Assembly (NCBI GenBank): GCA_018266395.1
Contig: JAFEAM010000008.1
Coordinates: forward strand, 4,461 to 68,460
DNA: 64,000 nt
Direction: 5' to 3'
Source of the DNA: Bacteroidota bacterium
GTDB lineage: Bacteria; Bacteroidota; Bacteroidia; Cytophagales; Cyclobacteriaceae
How positions within the stretch are numbered: the first letter of the stretch is position 1; every line of letters begins with the position of its first letter. Shown one piece after another: positions 8,547-18,841 of the stretch. Made by a program: the position numbers and the translations under genes. The notes under the pieces are model-generated. The model ran no database searches. It saw only the letters and a program-made list of their open reading frames with translations, and had not been told where the DNA came from.

Positions 8547-9659
8547 TTGAACCAGAAAGCTTACCTCTTGCTGCAAGACGGCCTGCTCGTAGAGGGTACC
8601 GCCATTGGCAAATTAGGTACCACGGGCGGCGAGATTTGCTTTAATACCGGTATGACCGGATACCAGGAAATCTACACTGATCCTTCATACTTCGGTCAGA
8701 TTATAGTGAATACCACGGCTCATATCGGAAACTATGGGACTATGCCGGAGGAGCAGGAATCGGATAACCCGAAGATCAGCGGACTGGTGGTGAATGAGTT
8801 CTCTGATGACTTCAGTCGTAAGGCATCGAGAGAGAGCCTTCAGAAATATCTGGAGAAGCACAATATCGTCGGCATCGCAGATGTAGATACCCGGATGCTG
8901 GTGCGCCACATCAGGAATAAAGGTGCGCAGAATGCAATCATATCTTCTGAATTGCAGCCCGAACAACTGAGGGCTCAACTCATGAAAGTGCCGGATATGA
9001 ACGGCCTTGAGCTTTCTTCTGTGGTGAGTACAAAAGCAGCCTACACGGCGGGTGATCCCAATGCGTCGGTGCGGATCGCTGCACTGGATGTTGGCATCAA
9101 GCGGAACATTGTTCGCTGCCTTGTGGATCGTGGCTGCTATGTAAAAGTATTTCCGGCCAAGACCACTTTTGCACAAATGGAGGAATTCAATCCTGACGGC
9201 TATTTTATCTCCAATGGACCGGGTGATCCATCTGTGATGGATTATGCGATCAAAACCGTCAAGGACATTCTTGCTTCGGAAAAGCCCGTGTTTGGAATTT
9301 GCCTTGGCAATCAGTTGCTGGCACTCGCCTGTGGATTATCCACCTACAAGATGCACCATGGACACCGCGGCCTCAATCACCCGGTGAAGAATCTGGTTAC
9401 GGGGCTGGGTGAAATGACTTCCCAGAATCATGGGTTTGCCGTCAGTGAAAAGGATATTGAGAAGAACCCTGATGTTGAGGTGACGCACCTGCACCTGAAT
9501 GATCAAACGATCATGGGCATCAGGTTGAAAAGCAAAAAGGCCTTTTCAGTGCAATACCACCCGGAAGCCTCTCCCGGACCACATGACTCACGCTATCTCT
9601 TTGACGACTTTGTGGCTATGGTGAAGGAAAGCCAGACACAAGCCGTCGCAGCAAAATAA
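8547..9659 (+). CDS. carA: Carbamoyl-phosphate synthase small (glutaminase) subunit
   Basis: CarA hydrolyses glutamine and channels ammonia to CarB, which makes carbamoyl phosphate for arginine and pyrimidines using bicarbonate. The N-terminal CPSase small-chain domain covers about residues 1-140 and the class I amidotransferase domain about 175-360. Visible motifs are SNGPGDPS, the nucleophile in GICLGNQ (Cys252 with this start) and YHPEASPGP (His338). The frame is open back to 8487, but that lies in the terminator. The TTG at 8547 gives MNQKAYLLLQDG and 370 residues, near the family norm, and lies 17 bases after the predicted transcript start. carB is not in the window. Confidence 0.95.
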   Translation: MNQKAYLLLQDGLLVEGTAIGKLGTTGGEICFNTGMTGYQEIYTDPSYFGQIIVNTTAHIGNYGTMPEEQESDNPKISGLVVNEFSDDFSRKASRESLQKYLEKHNIVGIADVDTRMLVRHIRNKGAQNAIISSELQPEQLRAQLMKVPDMNGLELSSVVSTKAAYTAGDPNASVRIAALDVGIKRNIVRCLVDRGCYVKVFPAKTTFAQMEEFNPDGYFISNGPGDPSVMDYAIKTVKDILASEKPVFGICLGNQLLALACGLSTYKMHHGHRGLNHPVKNLVTGLGEMTSQNHGFAVSEKDIEKNPDVEVTHLHLNDQTIMGIRLKSKKAFSVQYHPEASPGPHDSRYLFDDFVAMVKESQTQAVAAK

Positions 9660-10964
<1,305 letters not shown>

Positions 10965-11004
10965 AGAATGATTTCAGATTACTGATTTCAGCCCCAGTAT
11001 ATGG

Positions 11005-11036
11005 AAAAGGTCGGAGACAAGTACTCCGGCCTTTTT
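11005..11036 (+). terminator. Intrinsic terminator after eno, probably bidirectional
   Basis: A 12-base stem (11005-11016 with 11024-11035, one G-T wobble) has a 7-base loop and ends in five T residues. The left arm starts with four A residues, so the element can also end the convergent ABC transporter transcript arriving from the minus strand. It is the only clear element in the 150-base gap. Confidence 0.85.
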
Positions 11037-11114
11037 ACTTTGAGGGTGGGATGGAGAATGTTAGTGTTCACATGTTCAATAGGTTCTGGTCTTTAATTGG
11101 GTTGAAAAAAGAAA

Positions 11115-12947
11115 TCAAATATCTATCAAAACCTTCTGCCCCAGGCGCCAGAGTTCCGCATACAATCCATGTTCTGCCAACAAGGACTCGTGCGTGCCTT
11201 CTTCCACTATTCTTCCCTCGTGTATGACGAAAATCTTGTCACAATTCTCAAGGGTGGACAAACGATGGGAAATGGTAATCACCGTCTTTCCTTTCATGAG
11301 TTTTTCAAGAGCATCGCTGACGGTCTTCTGAGATTCTGTATCCAGTGATCCGGTGGGCTCATCAAGAATCAAGATGGGTGCATTGCGAACTACAGCACGT
11401 GCTATACCAATCCGCTGACGCTCACCGCCGGACAAGGTAAGCCCCCGTTCACCAATCTTAGTTTGGTAACCATCCGGCAACTTCATGATAAAATCATGAC
11501 AATTGGCCAGCCTGGCTGCCTCAATAATTTCCTGATCGGTCGCTTCCGGGCGCCCATAGGCGATATTGTCCCGAATAGTTCCAAAGAACAACATCGTGTC
11601 TTGAAGGACAAAGCCGATTTCACGGCGGAGTCCCTCCAGCGTATAGTCCGTGATGTCAGTCCCGTCAACAGTAATTCGTCCCATGACGGGATCATACAAC
11701 CGCGGGATCAGACTCACCAGGGTGGACTTGCCACCACCGGTCGGCCCGCATATTCCGATGCGCTGGCCGGCTTTGATGGTAATGTCGATGTCGTCAAGCA
11801 CAGGGATTTCCTTTTTGTATGCAAAGTGCACATGCTCAAAACTGATGTCGCCTTTTATGCGACCGGGGTCCTTGGCATTCGGCTTTTGTGGCACAATCAT
11901 GTCGGCGAGAAGAATGCCCTGAATCCGTTCCACCGCCACAGTGGCCTGAGCGATGCTAATGGTCATCTTACCCAGGTCTTTGACTGGATTGAAGAACTTA
12001 TTCAGGTAAGCCAGAAATACTGTCAGCGCGCCTATGGTCATGGCTCCTTCTATGACGAGGCTGGCACCTCTCCAAATAACGAACCCCATACAGACAGAAG
12101 CTGTCACGGCAAATACAGGTGAAATTATCGACTTGATCTTCCTGGCTTTGAGTGCGGCTTTCACTGTCTCCAGGCTCACCTTCCTTAGGCGGGTTTCTTC
12201 AAGGTCCTGACGACCAAAGGCATTGACGGCTCGAATGGATTCCAGCCCGTGTTGCAGAACATTAACCAGTTCAGCCTGGTCACGCCTTACTTCATGGGTT
12301 GCAAGTTTTACAGCCTTTCTGAAACGGATGACAAACAACAGCAGGAAGGGGGCCATCCCGATGCTGATCATCGCGAAGTCCCACCTCAGGAAAAGCATAA
12401 GTACAAACATTCCAGCAATGGTTAACCCGTCGATCAGAATGTTCAGTACAGTTGCGGAAACAAAATCCTGAATGGTTGTGACATCTGCTGTGATGGTGCT
12501 CAATAGTTCACCAACTCTATGGGTATCATAATACGCAAGTGACAGGTGCTGTAAATGCCGGTAGACTTTTATTCGCAGGTCGTTGGCGATGTACTGCGCC
12601 ACGCTTTCGGTAAAATAGTTGTCGATATAACCCGCTATGCCACCAAGGAGCGCAATGATCACTATTGCACCACCGCACATGGCGGCGAGCGTCATCGGTG
12701 AATACGCTGACCACAATTCATTCAGCCAGGAGAGATGAACCGGCAATGGGTGCTGTACAATGACATAATCAATGATGACTTTCAGCGGCCAGGGTGCTGC
12801 AAGGCTCATGCCCGTCTCCAGCAGCATCGCGCCCAGAATGATAAATATCCATGACCAATAAGGAATTACAAGTTCAGTAACCAACCCCGAAAGTGTGGTG
12901 TATCGGTGTCGCAGGGCTCGTTGTGTTGTGGAATCGAGAGATGACAT
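11115..12947 (-). CDS. ABC exporter, fused membrane and ATPase domains (MsbA-like)
   Basis: A half-size ABC exporter that would work as a homodimer in the inner membrane. The N-terminal ~310 residues hold six transmembrane helices (ABC transporter type 1 fold). The ATPase domain follows, with Walker A GPTGGGKST, signature LSGGERQRIGIARAVV, Walker B ILILDEPTGSLD and the H-loop ITISHRLST. The frame runs up to 13064, but that overlaps the upstream gene. ATG 12947 (MSSLDSTTQRAL) gives 610 residues with an AGGCAGGTG-like ribosome site, so it was chosen. The substrate is unknown; family members export lipids, drugs or peptides. It lies 32 bases downstream of the amidotransferase gene and is probably cotranscribed. 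Confidence 0.92.
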   Translation of the reverse strand: MSSLDSTTQRALRHRYTTLSGLVTELVIPYWSWIFIILGAMLLETGMSLAAPWPLKVIIDYVIVQHPLPVHLSWLNELWSAYSPMTLAAMCGGAIVIIALLGGIAGYIDNYFTESVAQYIANDLRIKVYRHLQHLSLAYYDTHRVGELLSTITADVTTIQDFVSATVLNILIDGLTIAGMFVLMLFLRWDFAMISIGMAPFLLLFVIRFRKAVKLATHEVRRDQAELVNVLQHGLESIRAVNAFGRQDLEETRLRKVSLETVKAALKARKIKSIISPVFAVTASVCMGFVIWRGASLVIEGAMTIGALTVFLAYLNKFFNPVKDLGKMTISIAQATVAVERIQGILLADMIVPQKPNAKDPGRIKGDISFEHVHFAYKKEIPVLDDIDITIKAGQRIGICGPTGGGKSTLVSLIPRLYDPVMGRITVDGTDITDYTLEGLRREIGFVLQDTMLFFGTIRDNIAYGRPEATDQEIIEAARLANCHDFIMKLPDGYQTKIGERGLTLSGGERQRIGIARAVVRNAPILILDEPTGSLDTESQKTVSDALEKLMKGKTVITISHRLSTLENCDKIFVIHEGRIVEEGTHESLLAEHGLYAELWRLGQKVLIDI

Positions 12948-12979
12948 ATGCTGCACCTGCCTTAAAATAGTTTGTTCCT

Positions 12980-13804
12980 CTAGGTGCTTGCAGGCTTGAA
13001 TGGTGTTATGGTCACTTTTCCTTTTTCGATCAGCAAAGTGGATGATTCCGGCACGGCATTCCACAGTTCAGGATACTTTCCGATAGGCTCAGACACAAGG
13101 GCCCGTGCCGACTCACCGAAGGCTCTCTCTTTTCCGGGGTTCAGCTTGTACACTTCTTCCACGCCCGGGCTCACAAATAAGGTGGGTGCTTTGTTATCAC
13201 TTGCATATCGGAATCCGTACAACTTTTCTCCATCGCTGATGCCCAGGGTCATCCATACAGATTCATTGACGCCATATTTCTTGCCTGTTTCCTCCACAAA
13301 ATGAACCATTCTCGCAACGGCTCCCTGCACATCATTTTCGAGACCGAAACTGAGCGCCAGATGAAACATTAATTCTGAGTCTGTAGAGCCGAGTATATTA
13401 TTGAAATAGACCGGATCTACCGCAACCATCAAATCCCTGCGAAATTTCTCTATTTCGAAGATTTCCCCGTTGTGCACAAAAAGCCAATTCTTGTAGCGGA
13501 AGGGATGACAATTGGTCTCCTGTATGGTGGCCAGGGAGGTGGCCCTTACGTGTGCCATAAACAAGTGCGACTCGATATGTGCTGCGAGGTCTCGAAGGTT
13601 AAAGTCATTCCAGGCCGGCCGGATACTGTGAAACAACCCAGGCGTTTCAAACTTGTCGTACCAACCAATGCCGAATCCATCACCGTTGGTTGGTGTCTCC
13701 GCCGACCGGGAGCTGAGACTCTGGTCGATCAGGTTGGAGGGCGCTTCGAATAGAAGCTGCTGCAACCGGATCGGTCCTCCTGAATAGGCCATCCATCTGC
13801 ACAT
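12980..13804 (-). CDS. Class II glutamine amidotransferase (YafJ/EgtC-like)
   Basis: A 274-residue single-domain Ntn-type amidotransferase. After removal of Met1, Cys2 (MCRWMAYSG) would be the nucleophile. Supporting motifs are PTNGDGFGIGWYD, FMAHVRATS, NCHPFRYKNWLFVHNGEI and STDSELMFHLAL. These proteins hydrolyse gamma-glutamyl amides; EgtC acts in ergothioneine synthesis, while most YafJ-like members have no known substrate. No ergothioneine gene is nearby, so egtC should not be assigned. It precedes the ABC exporter in the same operon, which suggests a gamma-glutamyl compound might be processed and exported; that is inference. Confidence 0.88.
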   Translation of the reverse strand: MCRWMAYSGGPIRLQQLLFEAPSNLIDQSLSSRSAETPTNGDGFGIGWYDKFETPGLFHSIRPAWNDFNLRDLAAHIESHLFMAHVRATSLATIQETNCHPFRYKNWLFVHNGEIFEIEKFRRDLMVAVDPVYFNNILGSTDSELMFHLALSFGLENDVQGAVARMVHFVEETGKKYGVNESVWMTLGISDGEKLYGFRYASDNKAPTLFVSPGVEEVYKLNPGKERAFGESARALVSEPIGKYPELWNAVPESSTLLIEKGKVTITPFKPAST

Positions 13805-14035
13805 AGTGTTACGAGTTAATATCCAAAATACGCAGGTCCAATGAAGTAATTGCTCCTTTTCAGGTGATAATTATCAGGTCTGCGCCTTGAAAAGCGGTGT
13901 TGAAATCCCGCATGAGGGGGCATTCGCTGATTGAAGCCTTAGCATTGGCAAGGACCTTATCAGTTAAAGTGAGAATCTGCAATCAGGAGAATTAGAAAAT
14001 CATTGTCTATCTTCGTAAATCAATTTTTTAAACTT

Positions 14036-14326
14036 ATGATCAGGCGATTGCCTCCTATCATTCGCAATTTCTATTGGATCACAGGAATAGTGTTCATTGT
14101 ATGGATGACTTTTCTGGACTCCAATGATCTCATCAACCGCTACCGGCTGTCAGCCAAACTGCGATCCCTCGAAAATGAAAGGGAGTACTACCAGGAAAAG
14201 ATAAAGGAAGTGCAGAAGGATCGTGAAGCGTTGATGGGTACCCCGGAACTCTTGGAAAAATTTGCAAGGGAAAAATATCTCATGAAAAAGCCTTCAGAAG
14301 ATATTTACATCATTGAAGACAAGTAA
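14036..14326 (+). CDS. Septum formation initiator (FtsB/DivIC family)
   Basis: A small bitopic division protein with a short cytoplasmic start, one transmembrane helix (FYWITGIVFIVWMTF, about residues 12-26) and a periplasmic coiled coil rich in Glu, Lys and Arg (RLSAKLRSLENEREYYQEKIKEVQ). The end LEKFAREKYLMKKPSEDIYII is typical of Bacteroidota FtsB/DivIC. FtsB partners FtsL and FtsQ at the septum. The frame is open from a TTG at 14003, but that codon lies just before a TATCTTCG promoter-like motif. ATG 14036 (MIRRLPPIIRNFYW) gives the usual N-terminus and 96 residues. Confidence 0.88.
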   Translation: MIRRLPPIIRNFYWITGIVFIVWMTFLDSNDLINRYRLSAKLRSLENEREYYQEKIKEVQKDREALMGTPELLEKFAREKYLMKKPSEDIYIIEDK

Positions 14327-14328
14327 CA

Positions 14329-14859
14329 ATGAGAATTTCACTGATCCTGTTCGTCATTTTGTGGACCTCGACAAAGGGCATTGGACAGATCAGCCTGGGC
14401 AACGGCGCACCGCAAGGAAAGGATCGCTGGTACTTTGGCGGGGGACTTGGATTGAACGGGGGAACGAACACCCAGGGCTACCGCTATTTTTATGTCGGAC
14501 TATACCCGGTTGTCGGATATATGTTGAATGAGAAGACGTCCGTAGGAACCTCTCTTACCTGGCAACATTATGAATACCCGGACATTAGCCAAACGATTGA
14601 TCAGTATGGATTCAGTCCATTCATTAGGTACAATCTGGGACAGGCTTTTGCCTATAGTGAGTATATGTTTTTAAATTCTCCGACCTACGTGAACTCTGAG
14701 CGTAAAATGTATAACCGATGGCTTATAGGTCTTGGTTATAGCATGCCTATTGGCCGCCGTGGCGCAGTCAATGCCATGGGACTGTATGACATCTTGTACA
14801 AAGTGGAAGATCGTGCCTTTGCATCACCCTGGGTATTTAGGATCTGGTTTTCCTTCTGA
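14329..14859 (+). CDS. Outer-membrane beta-barrel-like protein of unknown function
   Basis: A 176-residue protein with a signal peptide (MRISLILFVILWTSTKGIGQ). The mature part has alternating hydrophobic and aromatic strands such as WYFGGGLGLNG and RYFYVGLYPVVGYMLN and ends in aromatic FRIWFSF, typical of an outer-membrane barrel insertion signal. It probably forms a small barrel of about 8-10 strands. It starts 2 bases after the FtsB-like gene and may be cotranscribed, but nothing links it functionally to division. Confidence 0.75.
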   Translation: MRISLILFVILWTSTKGIGQISLGNGAPQGKDRWYFGGGLGLNGGTNTQGYRYFYVGLYPVVGYMLNEKTSVGTSLTWQHYEYPDISQTIDQYGFSPFIRYNLGQAFAYSEYMFLNSPTYVNSERKMYNRWLIGLGYSMPIGRRGAVNAMGLYDILYKVEDRAFASPWVFRIWFSF

Positions 14860-14860
14860 G

Positions 14861-15940
14861 TCAGAAAGCCACTCCAAGTTTTTGTCCTAATGTTTCAAGG
14901 TCCTTCCTGACACTTGCCTCCAGAGGAATTCCAATCCGACGACGTTCAGCTTCACACTCTCTTTCCGGATCACCGGGAATGATAACCTTAGGCTGACCCT
15001 CAATCGTCTTTGCTGACCTGAACCTCATAATCCAATTGTCCATGTGTTGCTTGAATTCTTGTGCTGGACGGAATGCATCAACACGCATGGCGCCAAAGAA
15101 ATGTCCGATACCTTCACCAACCGGATCAGCTGGTGGAGTAAGAAAACTTACAAACGGAGGAACCCATGGACCGTAGTTGGCTCCCGAAAGAACGGCACTG
15201 AAGATATCCACCCATGCTCCCAGGCAGAAACCTTTATGACTTCCATGTTCTCTGTCGCTGCCTAACGGAATTAGTGCGCCACCTTCTTTCAATTCATGTG
15301 CGTTGGTGGATGGTGTTCCATTCTTTTTCTGAATCCATCCCAAAGGCGCATCCTGATTCTTCCGTTGTAGTATTTCCAGCTTGCCGTTGGCAGCCGTGGT
15401 TGTAGCGAAGTCGGCCACAAACGGAGGTTGTTCATTAGCTGGAATGACGACGCAAATTGGGTTTGTTCCCAGCAGTCGTTCCACCGAAAAAGTAGGGGCC
15501 ACCAACGGACTCGCATTGGTCATGGCCATACCGATCATGTCATGTTGCAGGCACTTCATGGCATGATAGCCTGCAATACCAAAGTGATTGGAGTTCTTTA
15601 CGGCAACCCAACCCGTTCCGCACTGTTTTGCCTTCTCAATTGCAACTTCCATTGCGTAAGGGGCTACAACCAGTCCTAATCCCTGATCTCCGTCAATGAC
15701 GGCTGTGCTGGGTGACTCGTGTACGATTCGAATTGACGGCTTACTATTGACACGGCCGGCTTCCCAAAGCCGCACATATCCACTTAAACGGGCGAGGCCA
15801 TGAGAGTCAATCCCCCTGAGGTCGGCACTCAGCAGGACGTCTGCGGAAGTGCGGGCCTGATCCTCGGGGCACCCGATTTTGATAAATACCTGGTATGCGA
15901 ATTGCCAGAGCCTGTCAAATGAAATGGTTTCCTGTTCCAT
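14861..15940 (-). CDS. Ldh family oxidoreductase (malate/L-lactate dehydrogenase superfamily)
   Basis: An NAD(P)-dependent oxidoreductase of the Ldh_2 fold, which includes malate, ureidoglycolate and delta-1-piperideine reductases. About 359 residues show the conserved RGIDSHGLARLSGYV (catalytic His), NSNHFGIAGYHAM, GTNPICVVIP and GSHKGFCLG. Substrate cannot be read from the sequence. An upstream TTG start at 15946 lies inside a TATTTTTG promoter element, so ATG 15940 is preferred. The stop is one base from the convergent barrel gene. Confidence 0.88.
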   Translation of the reverse strand: MEQETISFDRLWQFAYQVFIKIGCPEDQARTSADVLLSADLRGIDSHGLARLSGYVRLWEAGRVNSKPSIRIVHESPSTAVIDGDQGLGLVVAPYAMEVAIEKAKQCGTGWVAVKNSNHFGIAGYHAMKCLQHDMIGMAMTNASPLVAPTFSVERLLGTNPICVVIPANEQPPFVADFATTTAANGKLEILQRKNQDAPLGWIQKKNGTPSTNAHELKEGGALIPLGSDREHGSHKGFCLGAWVDIFSAVLSGANYGPWVPPFVSFLTPPADPVGEGIGHFFGAMRVDAFRPAQEFKQHMDNWIMRFRSAKTIEGQPKVIIPGDPERECEAERRRIGIPLEASVRKDLETLGQKLGVAF

Positions 15941-15943
15941 GCC

Positions 15944-15951
15944 CAAAAATA
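15944..15951 (-). promoter_or_regulatory. Candidate -7 element for the Ldh-family gene
   Basis: On the minus strand the sequence is TATTTTTG, an exact TAnnTTTG match, directly before the start codon. No TTG lies at the normal -33 distance. If used, the transcript would begin almost at the ATG (15938-15941) and be leaderless or nearly so. Confidence 0.35.
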
Positions 15952-16051
15952 ACTATGATTGACACTGCTGTTGCATGATTTAATGACAAAAGAGTTGATA
16001 CGGGGTTATGGAAATCATGGGCTCACTGCATCTAATAGCTAAATTTATGTT

Positions 16052-17656
16052 ATGAAAAATATCGTTGCCCTAGTCATTGTGTTGACCCTTTCTTCGGCCA
16101 CTATGGCCCAAACTGAGAAACAGGTCGAATCGAAAATCACAGATGTAACCGTATTCCTCGCCCGCGCCCAGGTGACACGCGCCGTGAAGACGCGCGTGGA
16201 TGCAGGCAAAACCAACCTCGTTGTAACAGGATTGACCTCCCAATTGGATCCTCAAAGCATCCAGGTTTCAGGTAAAGGATCTGTCATTCTGCTGGGCACT
16301 TCTCACCGCCAGAATTTCATGAACGAACTGAATATGCCTAAGGCGCTGAAGTTGTTGAACGATTCGGTGGACTTTTATCAAAAACAAGTGGGACTTGAGC
16401 AAAGTCAAAAGGAAATCCTGAACCGGGAGGAACAAATGTTGCTCAGCAATCAGAAAATAGGAGGGGCGAATCAGAATCTCACAGTGGCAGAACTCAAGGC
16501 CATGGCCGATTTCTACCGGAGCAGGCTTGGAGAAATTGTGACCGCCCGCTCAAAGTCAGACGACCGTGTGAAGAAGCTGACTGAGAAAATTAACCGGTTG
16601 AAGAATCAGATCAATTCACAAAACGAACTTCGTTCCAGGAATTCGAGTGAGGTAGTGGTGACGGTATCTTCAGAAGCTGGAGGCGCGTTAGAACTCGAAC
16701 TCAGCTATGTTGTGGCTAATGCAGGGTGGGTACCGATATACGACCTCCGGGCTATCAATACCAAAAGTCCTGTTCAATTGAACTATAAGGCAAATGTTAT
16801 TCAGCAAACAGGGGAAGATTGGGCAGGGGTGCATCTTACACTTTCCACCGCTAACCCTAATCTCGGTGGTCTCAAGCCTGAACTCTATACTCAGTATCTG
16901 GATTTTTATACGCCTGTAGCCTATGACTATGCCAAGAAGAGTCAGCCCCGGTCAGCAATGCCGGTGAGGGCTGAAGCGAAATCAATGGATATAGCTGCGG
17001 AAGAGACAGCTGTAACCTCGGCTGAGTTTGTAAGCACGGTACAAACGTCGCTTAACACGGAATTCGACATCTCACTGCCATATAATGTTCCGTCATCCAT
17101 GGAGCCCACTCTTGTGGACATTCGCAAGTATGACCTCAATGCATCTTATCTCTACTCTGTTGCCCCCAAACTGGATATGGATGCCTTCCTGCTAGCCAAA
17201 GGGACCGGCTGGGAGGAATTCAGCCTCCTTCCTGGTGAGGCTAACATTTTCTTTGAAGGCACTTTCGTCGGAAAGACGGCCATCAATCCCAACTCAATCA
17301 AAGATACGCTCGCGATCTCGCTGGGAAGGGACAAACGCATTGTTGTGAAGCGAGAGAAGGTAAAAGATTTCACTACACGAAAAGCGATTGGATCGAATAT
17401 CCGCGAGACCTATGCCTATGAAGTGTCCGTGCGGAATACCAAACAGGAACCCATTCGAATCGTAGTGGAAGATCAGGTTCCGGTATCGCAAAACAGTCAG
17501 ATCGAAGTGATGGTCTCCGATAACGGTGGTGCAGCCTACAACAAGGACACGGGCAAACTTCAATGGACCTGGACACTTCAGCCGAATGAGACCAAGAAAG
17601 CCACATTCAAATTTGAAGTGAAGTATCCAAAGGATAAACAGATATCAGGTCTGTGA
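16052..17656 (+). CDS. MuiA-family protein (DUF4140/DUF4139)
   Basis: A 534-residue exported protein with a signal peptide (MKNIVALVIVLTLSSATMAQ). An N-terminal DUF4140 part has the pattern SKITDVTVFLARAQVTRAVKTRV. A coiled-coil segment spans about residues 95-205, and a C-terminal DUF4139 beta-domain contains LELSYVVANAGWVPIYDLRA and ends WTLQPNETKKATFKFEVKYP. This family is named after the mucoidy inhibitor A gene of Streptomyces and has no established biochemical role. The carboxypeptidase-like insertion seen in some Bacteroidota members is absent. A 13-base-pair hairpin follows 14 bases after the stop. Confidence 0.88.
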   Translation: MKNIVALVIVLTLSSATMAQTEKQVESKITDVTVFLARAQVTRAVKTRVDAGKTNLVVTGLTSQLDPQSIQVSGKGSVILLGTSHRQNFMNELNMPKALKLLNDSVDFYQKQVGLEQSQKEILNREEQMLLSNQKIGGANQNLTVAELKAMADFYRSRLGEIVTARSKSDDRVKKLTEKINRLKNQINSQNELRSRNSSEVVVTVSSEAGGALELELSYVVANAGWVPIYDLRAINTKSPVQLNYKANVIQQTGEDWAGVHLTLSTANPNLGGLKPELYTQYLDFYTPVAYDYAKKSQPRSAMPVRAEAKSMDIAAEETAVTSAEFVSTVQTSLNTEFDISLPYNVPSSMEPTLVDIRKYDLNASYLYSVAPKLDMDAFLLAKGTGWEEFSLLPGEANIFFEGTFVGKTAINPNSIKDTLAISLGRDKRIVVKREKVKDFTTRKAIGSNIRETYAYEVSVRNTKQEPIRIVVEDQVPVSQNSQIEVMVSDNGGAAYNKDTGKLQWTWTLQPNETKKATFKFEVKYPKDKQISGL

Positions 17657-17670
17657 TGGATTCAGTTTAT

Positions 17671-17704
17671 GGTTTCCTGTTTCGTCAACGGGAAGCGGGA
17701 AACC
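17671..17704 (+). terminator. Strong hairpin after the MuiA-family gene
   Basis: Bases 17671-17683 pair with 17692-17704: 13 base pairs including two T-G wobbles, with an 8-base loop. The sequence after it is AT-rich but has no immediate T-run (five T residues come 21 bases later), so termination efficiency is uncertain. It may instead protect the mRNA 3' end. Its position argues against an ATG at 17669 starting the next gene. Confidence 0.5.
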
Positions 17705-17737
17705 ATAACTAAATCTAAATTCCTATTTTTGGACGCT

Positions 17738-18841
17738 TTGAAACGACTAGCACCCTTTTTCCTGTTATTGCTTCCCCTTATTAGCATAGGCCAGGTGATC
17801 AACACGGCCATGATGGACACAGTGGAAAACACCGTAATAGGTCATGTCGGATTGGGAGGTTATGTTGATTCATACTACAGCTACAATTTCAATAAGCCTC
17901 AGGACGATGTTAATCCGTACTTTGTTTCATCCGCACGTAACAATGAGTTGACGGTTAACCTGGCTTATGTGGATGTCCGCTACCGTTCCACCAACATGAG
18001 GGCGCGTTTTGTTCCGGGTTTCGGCACATATATGGACGCCAATTATAAGAATGAGCCTGGCTCCCTCAAGAACATGGTGGAAGCTAATGTTGGCATTCGA
18101 ATTCCAAACAGTAAAATATGGGTTGATATTGGTGTTCTCGGTTCTCCCTATACCAATGAGAGTGCAATTTCAAAAGACCACCTGATGTACCTCCGGTCGT
18201 TTGCACCGGAAAATGTGCCTTATTGGGTAACGGGAGCCCGAGCGACCATTCCTGTTTCCCCGAAAGTGAATGCGTACTTATATGTTATCAACGGTTGGCA
18301 GGTGATCCAGGACAACAACAAGTCAAAGTCCATTGCCACCCAACTGGAGGTGCGACCTGACAAGAACCTTCTCTTTAACTGGAATACTTACATTGGCAAC
18401 GAGGAATCAAAAGACAGGCCTGAACTCAGAATGCGGTACTTCAATGACTTCTACGTCATTTACAGGCCAGAGGGCAAGAGGATCTCGGCTACCAGCGACT
18501 TCTACTTTGGCTATCAGGAGAAATCCAATGCATCTACAGCATTCTGGTGGCAGGCGAATGTGATTGGAAAGTACACCTTCAACAACATCTTCTCGCTTTC
18601 GGGCCGGTTGGAACACTTTGATGATCCGAATGCTGCCGTCATCCCCACCAACATCAATGGCGGCACCGGATTCAAAGCTTCCAGCGTTGGATTGTGTGCC
18701 AATTTTAGTCTTTACAAGTTGACCTTGTTCCGTTTTGAGGGCCGTCAGTTCTTCTCTCAGGATAATGTTTACAAGGACCCCAATGGCACTCCCACCAACA
18801 CTTCCTTCATGCTTGTGGGCAGTCTTACCGCCTGGTTCTAA
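17738..18841 (+). CDS. Outer-membrane beta-barrel porin-like protein (OmpL/BBP2-like)
   Basis: A 367-residue predicted barrel. With the TTG at 17738 the protein starts MKRLAPFFLLLLPLISIGQ, a clean signal peptide. An in-frame ATG at 17669 would add 23 residues before it and lies inside a hairpin, so it is disfavoured. Barrel-like strands recur (VNLAYVDVRYRST, GYVDSYYSYNFN), and the C-terminus FMLVGSLTAWF is aromatic as in outer-membrane proteins. Bacteroidota homologues are annotated as putative OmpL-like porins. A TATTTTTG element at 17724-17731 sits 6 bases before this start. The end overlaps the convergent ppx-like gene by 4 bases. Confidence 0.8.
   Translation: MKRLAPFFLLLLPLISIGQVINTAMMDTVENTVIGHVGLGGYVDSYYSYNFNKPQDDVNPYFVSSARNNELTVNLAYVDVRYRSTNMRARFVPGFGTYMDANYKNEPGSLKNMVEANVGIRIPNSKIWVDIGVLGSPYTNESAISKDHLMYLRSFAPENVPYWVTGARATIPVSPKVNAYLYVINGWQVIQDNNKSKSIATQLEVRPDKNLLFNWNTYIGNEESKDRPELRMRYFNDFYVIYRPEGKRISATSDFYFGYQEKSNASTAFWWQANVIGKYTFNNIFSLSGRLEHFDDPNAAVIPTNINGGTGFKASSVGLCANFSLYKLTLFRFEGRQFFSQDNVYKDPNGTPTNTSFMLVGSLTAWF

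Noticed and set aside
11463-12122. A 219-codon plus-strand frame opposite the ABC exporter.
   Set aside because: It overlaps the conserved ATPase and membrane domains; no protein-like features.
12980-13804. Naming the amidotransferase egtC.
   Set aside because: No other ergothioneine gene is in the window; the fold alone does not give the substrate.
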